Shown piece after piece: positions 6,284-11,565 of a stretch of 11,565 bases of DNA. Numbering within the stretch: position 1 is the stretch's first letter; every line of letters begins with the position of its first letter. The translations under genes were made by a program, and so were the position numbers. The notes under the pieces are model-generated. The model was given only the letters and a program-made list of their open reading frames with translations, was not told the DNA's origin and did no database searches. The stretch lies in the NCBI GenBank assembly GCA_031396505.1, contig JANNKX010000027.1, forward strand, positions 1-11,565, read 5' to 3'. The stretch comes from JAAFHS01 sp031396505. Its GTDB lineage: Bacteria > Pseudomonadota > Alphaproteobacteria > Rhodobacterales > Rhodobacteraceae.

Positions 6284-8698
6284 TCAGGTGCCACGCGGCT
6301 TGGCCCACATGGTCGGTTCGGCCACGGTGGGGTCTTCCGGCCAGGGGTGGCGCGGGTATTGGCCGCGCATATCGCGACGCACGTCGGCATAGGATGTGGC
6401 CCAGAACCGTGGCAGATCCTGGGTTACCTGCAGTGGCGCATGGGCGGGCGACATCAGGGTAATGCGCAGGGCCTGGGTGCCAATCATCGGGTGGCGCGTG
6501 ACGCCGAACAATTCCTGCAGGCGCACCGCGATGGCCGGGTGATCACCATCATAGTCGATGGGCACCCTGCGGCCCAGCGGGGTGTCGAAATGCGCGGGGA
6601 CCAGCAGGTCCAACTGGCGGGTCTGTTCCCAGCTTAGCCGCGCCAGCAGGGCAGGGGTCAGGTCCAGCGCCCGGATATCGGCGGTGCTGCGCGCGCCCGC
6701 CAGATGTGGCAGCAACCAGTCCTCCAGACTGTCCATCAGGCCTGCATCGCTGCAATCGGGCCAGTCAGAATTGCCCGCGCGGGCAAGGGTGATGCGCGCA
6801 CGCAGCCGCCGCGCGGCAGGTGTCCAGGGCAGGCCCAGATCGCGCACACCGTCAAGGGCGGCGCGTGCCACAGCATCGGCGGGCGCATCCCAATGCTGAT
6901 CCGCCAGAACCAGCGCGCCAAAGCATTCCTGTCGCCGCGCGGTCACACGGCCTTCACGGCGCGACCATGCGCAGACCTGCTGCCAGTAGAACGCTGCGCC
7001 ATGCACCTCGCGCAATTCGGCCTCGCTGATCGTGACCGCCTGCCGCACCGTCGCCTCGCGCGGATCGCCGTCGGTATCCGTGACCACGATCAGCCGTGCC
7101 CCCGCCATCGGATCGCCCTGTGCCATCGCCACGCCTTTGCCGCCTGACAACACCCAGCGGGGCGCGTCGCCTTTGCGGCGCAGGCCCACGCGGTCGGGGT
7201 AGGCGAGCGCAGCCATCTGTCCGATGCCCAGGGCTGGTCGCGTACCACCCTTGGTCAGCCGCTTTGCCTCGGCCCGAATCTGCTCCACCGTGCCCGCATG
7301 TGGGACGAAGGCATGCTCTGCCGCAAAGCGCCGCCCATCGCGCACGGCCGCCAGCCGCAGCATCAGATCAACGGGCGCGCCGCGTAGCGGGTCGCGTGCT
7401 GCCAAAAGGGCCGCAAGCGGGGCCGCCGCGTCCCCCGCCACCGTCAACATATGCGCAAGGCGCGGATGCAGCGGCAGACCTGCCAGAACGCGCCCGTGAT
7501 CGGTGATCCGCGCCCCCGCCAGCGCGCCCAGTCCCGCCAGAAGGGTGCGCGCCTCGGCCAGTGCCGGGGCAGGGGCCGGCGTCAGAAACGGCAGCGCGTC
7601 ACTGCCCCATGCCGCCAGTTCCAGCGCAAGCCCCGTCAAATCGGCCGCGACGATTTCGGGCGGCGGGAAGGCCGCCAGCGCCCCCTCCTCGCCCCTGGTC
7701 CACAATCGGTAGCAGACCCCCGGTGCCACCCGCCCGGCACGGCCCCGGCGTTGTTCCGCCTCGGCCTTCGTCACGCGCTCTGTCACAAGGCGGCTCATCC
7801 CCGATGCCGGGTCAAACCGCGCGCGACGAGCGCGGCCCGCGTCCACCACCACGCGGATATCTGGGATGGTCAGACTGGTTTCGGCAATTGATGTGGCCAG
7901 TACGATCTTGCGTCTTTGGGCCGGGCCAAGGGCCGCACGTTGCGCCGCAAAATCCATCGCCCCGAACAGGGGCCGGATATCACAATCCAGATCACCCAGC
8001 AGCGCGGCAACCCGGCGGATTTCGCCCTCGCCCGGCAGAAACACCAGAACCCCGCCCTCCGTTTCATGCACCGCTTGCCGCACGAGTCCCGCCACGGCGC
8101 CCTCAAATCGCATGGATGGATCCACCGCCCGGCCCAGCCAGCGTGTCGCAACCGGAAAGGCGCGGCCTGCGGACGTCACCATCGGTGCATCCCCCATCAG
8201 TTCGGCCACCGGACCCGCATCCAGCGTCGCCGACATCACGATCAGCGCCAGATCAGGACGGAGCGCGCCGCGGATTTCCAGCGCCAAAGCCAGCCCCAGA
8301 TCGGCATTCAGACTGCGTTCATGGAATTCGTCGAAGATCAGGCAGCCGATGCCCGGCAGTTCAGCGTCCGACTGGATCATCCGGGTCAGAATGCCCTCGG
8401 TCACAACCTCGATCCGGGTGGCGCGCGACACGCGCGCCTCGCCCCGGATGCGGTAGCCGACCGTGCCCCCTACAGCCTCGTCCAGCGTCTCTGCCATGCG
8501 TTCCGCCGCCGCCCGGGCGGCCAGCCTGCGGGGTTCCAGCATCACGATGCGCCCGGCTATCAGCCCGGATGCCAGCAGGTCCAAGGGGACCCGCGTGGTC
8601 TTGCCCGCCCCCGGCGGGGCCTGCAGCACACAAAGGCCGCCCGCCGCAATCGCGGCACGGACCTCGGGCAGGGCATCGTCGATGGGCAGGGCGATCAT
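6284..8698 (-). CDS. hrpB: ATP-dependent RNA helicase HrpB
   Basis: An 804-residue DEAH-box superfamily 2 helicase of the HrpB type, close to the family's usual 800-820 residues; probably a cytosolic RNA remodelling enzyme, exact role unclear in most bacteria. Seen in order: Walker A APPGAGKTT (27-35), motif Ia LEPRRLAARAAA (54-65), the HrpB-typical DEFH box (123-126), motif III SAT (156-158), motif V region ATSIAETSLTIPD (268-280), motif VI QRRGRAGR (316-323), a helicase-associated region, then the HrpB C-terminal domain ending near TMWAKPRGT. The start ATG 8698 begins family homology; the same frame runs open to 9079, antisense to the arsR-like gene, and is rejected. No convincing Shine-Dalgarno sequence. 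A -10-like CATAAG 7 nt upstream hints at a nearly leaderless message. It diverges from the ArsR-type gene. Confidence 0.95.
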   Translation of the reverse strand: MIALPIDDALPEVRAAIAAGGLCVLQAPPGAGKTTRVPLDLLASGLIAGRIVMLEPRRLAARAAAERMAETLDEAVGGTVGYRIRGEARVSRATRIEVVTEGILTRMIQSDAELPGIGCLIFDEFHERSLNADLGLALALEIRGALRPDLALIVMSATLDAGPVAELMGDAPMVTSAGRAFPVATRWLGRAVDPSMRFEGAVAGLVRQAVHETEGGVLVFLPGEGEIRRVAALLGDLDCDIRPLFGAMDFAAQRAALGPAQRRKIVLATSIAETSLTIPDIRVVVDAGRARRARFDPASGMSRLVTERVTKAEAEQRRGRAGRVAPGVCYRLWTRGEEGALAAFPPPEIVAADLTGLALELAAWGSDALPFLTPAPAPALAEARTLLAGLGALAGARITDHGRVLAGLPLHPRLAHMLTVAGDAAAPLAALLAARDPLRGAPVDLMLRLAAVRDGRRFAAEHAFVPHAGTVEQIRAEAKRLTKGGTRPALGIGQMAALAYPDRVGLRRKGDAPRWVLSGGKGVAMAQGDPMAGARLIVVTDTDGDPREATVRQAVTISEAELREVHGAAFYWQQVCAWSRREGRVTARRQECFGALVLADQHWDAPADAVARAALDGVRDLGLPWTPAARRLRARITLARAGNSDWPDCSDAGLMDSLEDWLLPHLAGARSTADIRALDLTPALLARLSWEQTRQLDLLVPAHFDTPLGRRVPIDYDGDHPAIAVRLQELFGVTRHPMIGTQALRITLMSPAHAPLQVTQDLPRFWATSYADVRRDMRGQYPRHPWPEDPTVAEPTMWAKPRGT

Positions 8699-8746
8699 GC
8701 CCCGCTTATGCCTTGCGCCGCCATGTGCCGCAACAGCGCGGACATC

Positions 8747-8766
8747 ATTCAACAATAATGTTGAAT
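8747..8766. promoter_or_regulatory. Operator-like dyad 1 of the ArsR-type regulator
   Basis: ATTCAACAATAATGTTGAAT is a 20-bp dyad with perfect 8-bp arms around a 4-bp centre. AT-rich dyads of this size upstream of ArsR-family genes are typical autoregulatory sites. Its right half contains the -35-like TTGAAT. It lies in the 97-bp spacer between hrpB and the regulator, so it could affect both. Confidence 0.7.
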
Positions 8767-8790
8767 AACTGGGTTGCGGTGCACTATTCA
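8761..8790 (+). promoter_or_regulatory. Candidate promoter of the arsR-AHSA1 operon
   Basis: TTGAAT (8761-8766, 4/6 to the -35 consensus) and TATTCA (8785-8790, 3/6 to the -10) are 18 bp apart. Transcription would begin about at ATG 8796, giving a leaderless message, which agrees with the lack of any Shine-Dalgarno sequence before that ATG. The -10 match is weak. Confidence 0.35.
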
Positions 8791-8805
8791 TCCATATGGT
8801 TGAAC
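8786..8805. promoter_or_regulatory. Operator-like dyad 2, over the regulator's start codon
   Basis: ATTCATCCATATGGTTGAAC matches dyad 1 at 15 of 20 positions, with the same ATTCA-N10-TGAA spacing. Bases 8787-8804 are an 18-bp palindrome with one mismatched pair, and ATG 8796 lies at its centre. Centre-to-centre distance from dyad 1 is 39 bp, under four helical turns, so two dimers could bind together. Confidence 0.6.
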
Positions 8806-9140
8806 GAATCGACACGGATCTACTGACACCGATCCTCAAGGCGGCTGGCGATCGCACGCGCAGGGCGATCCTGACGCATCTCGCACAGGAAGGGCCATCG
8901 CGCGTCACCGAAATCGCGGCGCGGTTCGACATCAGTCTGAACGCCGTCTCCCGGCACATCATGGTGCTGGAAAAGGCCGGGCTGGTCAGCCGCCGTACCC
9001 AGTGGCGCGAGCATCTGATCGAGGTGCAGATGGCCCCGCTGGTACAGATCGACCGCTGGTTCGCGGGCTTGCGTTCCATATGGGATCAGCGGTTGGAAGC
9101 CCTTGACGCTCATTTCGCGAAGGATGCCGAAGATGACTGA
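8796..9140 (+). CDS. ArsR-family winged-helix transcriptional regulator
   Basis: A 114-residue DNA-binding protein of the ArsR/SmtB superfamily, in the subgroup paired with AHSA1-type genes. Seen: an N-terminal helix LLTPILKAAGDRTRRAILTHLA (about residues 9-30), the helix-turn-helix RVTEIAARFDISLNAVSRHI (36-55) with recognition helix SLNAVSRHIMVLEKAGLV, and a wing segment (RRTQWREHLIEV). There is no cysteine, so it lacks the classical thiol metal sites of ArsR/SmtB sensors. It overlaps the AHSA1 gene by 8 nt. Two matching dyads, one over the -35 region and one over the start codon, suggest repression of its own operon. The inducing signal is unknown. Confidence 0.9.
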   Translation: MVERIDTDLLTPILKAAGDRTRRAILTHLAQEGPSRVTEIAARFDISLNAVSRHIMVLEKAGLVSRRTQWREHLIEVQMAPLVQIDRWFAGLRSIWDQRLEALDAHFAKDAEDD

Positions 9141-9474
9141 TCTAATACTCACCACCCGCCGCACCATCGAGGCCGGCCCCGAACAGATCTACACGGCCTG
9201 GCTCGATCCTGTGGTTATCGCGAAATACATGACGATAGGCCCCGACATGCAGGCGCGCCATGTCCGCAATGACCCCGCGTCTTCCCGCATCGCCTTCACC
9301 TGGGAAACCCCGTGGTCGGCCCCCGGCAGCATGGTCGATCTGCCCCTGACCCCGGTGACCGAAGGAACGGAGGTCATGCTGACGCATCTGAAGTTCCCGT
9401 CCGGCCAAAGCCGCGATGGCCATCTGAAGGGCTGGACGGGCATTCTGGAACGGCTGGGCGGGCTGGTAGCCTGA
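9133..9474 (+). CDS. AHSA1/SRPBCC domain protein, internally shortened
   Basis: A 113-residue protein of the AHSA1-like SRPBCC group, small helix-grip proteins with a ligand cavity that are often encoded next to ArsR regulators. Seen: LTTRRTIEAGPEQIYTAWLD (residues 6-25), then IAKYMTIGPDM, then SRIAFTWETPWSAPGSMVDL (51-70), VTEGTEVMLTHLKF (75-88) and the C-terminal helix HLKGWTGILERLGGLVA. Family members usually have about 140-160 residues, with two or three strands (a GG-F-RI segment and a G-Y--- stretch) between GP-M and FTWE. Here those are missing between about residues 44 and 52, apparently a clean in-frame deletion. Start ATG 9133 overlaps the regulator's end; the in-frame start at 9103 lies deep in the regulator. 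Ligand unknown; cavity may be altered. Confidence 0.8.
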   Translation: MTDLILTTRRTIEAGPEQIYTAWLDPVVIAKYMTIGPDMQARHVRNDPASSRIAFTWETPWSAPGSMVDLPLTPVTEGTEVMLTHLKFPSGQSRDGHLKGWTGILERLGGLVA

Positions 9475-9504
9475 CCATTGCCTGCACATCGACGGGGCAC
9501 TGCT

Positions 9505-9533
9505 TTGACGCCCCGGCCATTGCCCGCTATCCT
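9505..9533 (+). promoter_or_regulatory. Sigma-70-type promoter of the ogt gene
   Basis: TTGACG (9505-9510, 5/6) and TATCCT (9528-9533, 4/6) are separated by exactly 17 bp. The predicted transcription start is around 9540-9541, at the ATG, so the message would be leaderless. The 66-bp gap after the AHSA1 gene also has a GC-only 6-bp dyad (9493-9498 with 9510-9515), too weak to call a terminator. Confidence 0.55.
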
Positions 9534-9540
9534 GTAAAGG

Positions 9541-10155
9541 ATGGTGCTCGACCTTCCTGATCCCGAACTCAATGGCCCCGCCGATCTGGCCCTGGCGCTT
9601 CCCGCGCGCACCGGGACCGGCGATCTGCGCGCCGCATGGGTCTATACCCCCATCGGCGGCATGGTTGCCGTCTGCAGTGATACCGCCCTGCATGTGCTGG
9701 AGTTTCCGCTGCGCGCGCGCCTTGATCGCCAGTTGCGCAAACTGCCGCCCGTAGTAGTGGGGCGCACGGGCATCACCGACCGGTTGCAAGCCGAACTGAC
9801 GGCCTATTTCGCACATCGCAGCGACCGCTTCACCCTGCCGCTGGCCCCGCAGGGCACTGCCTTCGAACAACAGGTCTGGACCAGACTGCAGCGCGTGCCC
9901 TATGGCACGACGACCACCTATGCCCGTCTCGGCGCGGCGCAATCCGCCCGCGCCATGGGGCGCGCGAATGGTGCCAACCCGATTGCCATCCTGATCCCGT
10001 GCCACCGGGTGCTGGGCGCTGATGGCGCGCTCACCGGCTATGGCGGGGGTCTGTGGCGCAAGGAATGGCTGCTGGCGCATGAGGCGCGTGGCCTTCGGCA
10101 AAATCTGACCCCTGCACCGCGTTCCCCGCTTGACGACGCGGCGCAGAACCCCTAA
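9541..10155 (+). CDS. ogt: Methylated-DNA-[protein]-cysteine S-methyltransferase
   Basis: Suicide DNA-repair enzyme that moves the methyl group from O6-methylguanine to its own cysteine. Of 204 residues, the C-terminal half is the classic domain: GTAFEQQVWTRLQRVPYGTT (105-124), the arginine-finger helix SARAMGRANGANP (135-147), active-site PCHRV with Cys154, and GGGLWRKEWLLAHE (168-181). The N-terminal part (about 30-95) resembles the ribonuclease-like domain of Ogt/Ada. There is no AraC or zinc-binding Ada N-domain, so it is a stand-alone repair enzyme. The first about 28 residues and last about 20 are not family sequence. AAAGG directly abuts ATG 9541, too close to act as a ribosome site for it; GTG 9544 is an alternative. 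The promoter suggests a leaderless start. Confidence 0.92.
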   Translation: MVLDLPDPELNGPADLALALPARTGTGDLRAAWVYTPIGGMVAVCSDTALHVLEFPLRARLDRQLRKLPPVVVGRTGITDRLQAELTAYFAHRSDRFTLPLAPQGTAFEQQVWTRLQRVPYGTTTTYARLGAAQSARAMGRANGANPIAILIPCHRVLGADGALTGYGGGLWRKEWLLAHEARGLRQNLTPAPRSPLDDAAQNP

Positions 10156-10229
10156 ACGACGCCATCGAATTCATGCCCAACGCAGCCTTGGCTGTGATTT
10201 ACGGCTTTGACCAAAGCAAGGATGACACC

Positions 10230-10517
10230 ATGTCGCGCGTCTGCGAACTCACGGGCAAAGGCCCGATGTCTGGCAACACTGTCAGCCATGCCAACAACAA
10301 ATCCCGCCGCCGGTTCCTGCCAAACCTGAACGAGGTCACCCTGATTTCCGACATTCTGGGCCAGTCATTCAAACTGCGCATTTCTGCCGCCGCCCTGCGG
10401 TCGGTTGATCATCGCGGCGGGCTGGATCAGTACATGGCAAAGGCCAAGGTTGAAGAGCTGTCGCTCGACGCCCAGAAAATCAAGAAAGAAATCGCCAAGG
10501 CAACCGCGGCGGCCTGA
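10230..10517 (+). CDS. rpmB: 50S ribosomal protein L28
   Basis: A 95-residue basic protein of the large ribosomal subunit, the length usual in alphaproteobacteria (E. coli's is about 78). Seen: MSRVCELTGKGPMSGNTVSH at the start, NNKSRRRFLPNLN (30-42), then the C-terminal KKEIAKATAAA helix. There is a single Cys near the start, so no four-Cys zinc ribbon. AAGGA at 10218-10222 lies 7 nt before ATG 10230; an upstream in-frame start at 10173 has no ribosome site and adds unrelated residues. It stands alone, not in a ribosomal operon, with its own terminator. The 74-bp gap from ogt presumably holds its promoter, but I see no confident hexamers. Confidence 0.97.
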   Translation: MSRVCELTGKGPMSGNTVSHANNKSRRRFLPNLNEVTLISDILGQSFKLRISAAALRSVDHRGGLDQYMAKAKVEELSLDAQKIKKEIAKATAAA

Positions 10518-10537
10518 TTTCTTCTGCTTTCCCTTCT

Positions 10538-10573
10538 AAGGCCTCGCCCGGTTGTCCGTGCGGGGCCTTTTTT
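10538..10573 (+). terminator. Intrinsic terminator of rpmB
   Basis: AAGGCCTCGC (10538-10547) pairs with GCGGGGCCTT (10560-10569), 10 bp with one G-U, around a 12-nt loop, followed by a run of T ending at 10573. It starts 20 bp after the L28 stop. This is a textbook Rho-independent terminator. Confidence 0.92.
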
Positions 10574-10628
10574 GCATCGCGGCAAGGTCACTCTGGCCTC
10601 TGCCCATGTTCCACGCTACATCCGTTTT

Positions 10629-10976
10629 ATGCAAAGCTTGGCCCGTATGATCGCAATTACGCTGGCGCTGGTCTTGGTTCTGACCAGCGTCACCCTGGCG
10701 GCTGCGCGCGGGTCTGCGCCTGCCACGGGTTGGGCCGTACTCTGTGTTGGTGATACCACCATCACCCTTCGCACCGACAGTTCGGGACGCCCTGCCGATC
10801 TGCACCACCCATGCCCCGACTGCATCGCGCCCCAACTGGCCCTACCCCCTGCACTGGGCCAAAGCCTTGCCGCACCGATGCGCCGCCACCATGCCCAGCT
10901 ATACCCACCCGCAAGCCGCGTTGCCCACTTTTTCCCTCTGACCCTTTTCGCGCGCGGCCCCCCGATCCTGATCTGA
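10629..10976 (+). CDS. Small secreted Cys/His-motif protein, DUF2946-like
   Basis: A 115-residue protein with a clear export signal: Arg near the start, a hydrophobic core IAITLALVLVLTSVTL (9-24) and an AAA-type cleavage region near residue 26. The mature part has one Cys in AVLCVGD (39) and a HHPCPDC motif (59-65), a pattern resembling DUF2946 proteins, which occur near copper genes; the assignment is by eye. The rest is Pro/His-rich, with RRHHAQ near 85-90. ATG 10629 has no evident ribosome site; ATG 10647 would shorten the signal peptide's charged end. It lies 43 bp before the PCuAC copper chaperone, same strand, with no terminator between, so the two probably form one operon. Inferred role: periplasmic metal or redox handling; biochemical function unknown. 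Confidence 0.6.
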   Translation: MQSLARMIAITLALVLVLTSVTLAAARGSAPATGWAVLCVGDTTITLRTDSSGRPADLHHPCPDCIAPQLALPPALGQSLAAPMRRHHAQLYPPASRVAHFFPLTLFARGPPILI

Positions 10977-11019
10977 CGCCGTCCCCCCCGCATCAGATCA
11001 CATCAAAGGATATCGCCTT

Positions 11020-11514
11020 ATGCGCCATTTGTTTTTCGCAGCCCTGCTTGCCATCGCACCCCTGTCTGCCTTCGCAGAAGACGGCATTCGCATCGAAGCC
11101 GCCTATGCCCGCGTCGCATCACCCAATGCCGCGTCGGGGGCCGTGTTCATGACCATCGTCAACCGCGCCACCGCCGAAGACCGCCTGATCGCCGCCGAAA
11201 GTGGCGTAGCCCAAAAGGTTGAACTGCACACCCACTCCATGACGGCCGAAGGCGTCATGCAGATGTTGCATGTGACCGAGGGTTTTGCCGTTCCCGCCGC
11301 ACGCAACCATGCCCTTGAACGTGGTGGCGATCATGTCATGCTGCTTGGCCTCACCCGCCCGCTGGCGGCGGGGGATGCGTTTTCCCTGACCCTGACGTTT
11401 GAACGCGCGGGCAAGATTGTCGTTATCGTCCAGGTCAACAATGATGTGCCCGCCGAAGGCCCCGCTGGCCCCGACCATGGCACCCACGGGCAGCCCGCAG
11501 TGCCCGTCGAATAA
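11020..11514 (+). CDS. Periplasmic copper chaperone PCuAC
   Basis: Periplasmic Cu(I) chaperone of the PCuAC family, which helps deliver copper to the CuA or CuB centre of cytochrome oxidase, often with Sco proteins. Of 164 residues, a signal peptide covers 1-19 (cleavage after AFA). The methionine/histidine copper site is visible: ELHTHSM (69-74), MQM (80-82) and, after 22 residues, DHVML with His105 and Met107. The beta-rich domain runs from about 24 to 140. A short C-terminal tail (142-164) contains DHGTHG, like the His-containing tails in some relatives. AAAGGA at 11005-11010 lies 9 nt before ATG 11020. No Sco gene is in the window. It follows a small secreted Cys/His protein and is closed by a hairpin. 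Confidence 0.92.
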   Translation: MRHLFFAALLAIAPLSAFAEDGIRIEAAYARVASPNAASGAVFMTIVNRATAEDRLIAAESGVAQKVELHTHSMTAEGVMQMLHVTEGFAVPAARNHALERGGDHVMLLGLTRPLAAGDAFSLTLTFERAGKIVVIVQVNNDVPAEGPAGPDHGTHGQPAVPVE

Positions 11515-11520
11515 AGCCAG

Positions 11521-11553
11521 CGCGGCAGAGTCGCCCTGCCGCGTTCATTCTTC
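11521..11553 (+). terminator. Terminator-like hairpin after the copper chaperone gene
   Basis: CGCGGCAG (11521-11528) pairs perfectly with CTGCCGCG (11536-11543) around a 7-nt loop, six bases after the stop. A T-rich stretch (TTCATTCTTC) follows. Good stem, mediocre T-run. Nothing else is recognisable to the window end. Confidence 0.7.
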
Positions 11554-11565
11554 AGGTGCAGTCGT

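Noticed and set aside
5060..6637. A 525-codon plus-strand open frame
   Set aside because: It is antisense to the MFS transporter and the end of hrpB, rich in Arg, His, Gln and Pro, with no domain; typical GC-rich shadow.
7561..8826. A 421-codon plus-strand open frame
   Set aside because: It is antisense to the conserved helicase core of HrpB and is low-complexity Pro/Arg/Ser.
8699..9079. A 127-residue N-terminal extension of HrpB
   Set aside because: It runs antisense through the ArsR-type gene and the operator region; family homology starts at ATG 8698.
9493..9515. Terminator between the AHSA1-type gene and ogt
   Set aside because: Only a 6-bp GC dyad with an 11-nt loop and no T-run; the right arm overlaps the predicted ogt promoter.
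9142..10101. A 319-codon minus-strand open frame
   Set aside because: It is antisense to both the AHSA1-type gene and ogt, which have strong family motifs.
1..11565. Mobile element, prophage, CRISPR array or defence island
   Set aside because: No transposase, integrase, Cas or toxin-like protein, no regularly spaced repeats and no tRNA-associated junction; the only long repeat is the argF inverted copy.

Overview
The window is high-GC DNA with the codon use, gene families and gene forms of an alphaproteobacterium, most likely a member of the Rhodobacterales/Rhodobacteraceae. This rests on recognised proteins (ArgF ending, 95-residue L28, HrpB, PCuAC) and not on a database search. It reads as an ordinary chromosomal region of short housekeeping and accessory operons. 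I see no phage, transposon, CRISPR array, tRNA or rRNA, and no clear multi-gene novel system.

Layout. 1-764: 3' part of an ornithine carbamoyltransferase gene (argF). Its 5' part is replaced by a perfect 69-bp inverted copy of bases 646-714, so the left edge is either a chimeric/assembly junction or a real inversion. 863-2323: PLP-dependent group II decarboxylase. 2428-3138: SAM-dependent methyltransferase, ending 3 bp from the convergent end of a hemerythrin-domain gene (3142-3711, minus). 3814-4858: a tightly coupled pair, DUF1993 protein and isochorismatase-like cysteine hydrolase, divergent from the hemerythrin gene. 4859-4969: convergent spacer with two strong dyads. 4970-6136 (minus): YbjJ-like MFS transporter. 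6284-8698 (minus): HrpB helicase.

8747-9474: a compact ArsR-type regulator plus AHSA1/SRPBCC gene pair. Its promoter region carries two matching 20-bp dyads (15/20 identical, centres 39 bp apart) that look like the regulator's own operators. The AHSA1 protein seems to lack an internal block of roughly 25-30 residues. 9541-10155: O6-methylguanine-DNA methyltransferase with a well-formed promoter that would give a leaderless transcript. 10230-10517: rpmB (L28) with a classical intrinsic terminator. 10629-11514: a small secreted Cys/His-motif protein followed by a PCuAC periplasmic copper chaperone, probably one copper-handling operon, closed by a second terminator-like hairpin.

The items most worth a second look are the inverted junction in argF, the paired operators over the arsR start, the shortened AHSA1 protein, the large dyad at 4931-4965, and the small secreted protein paired with the copper chaperone.
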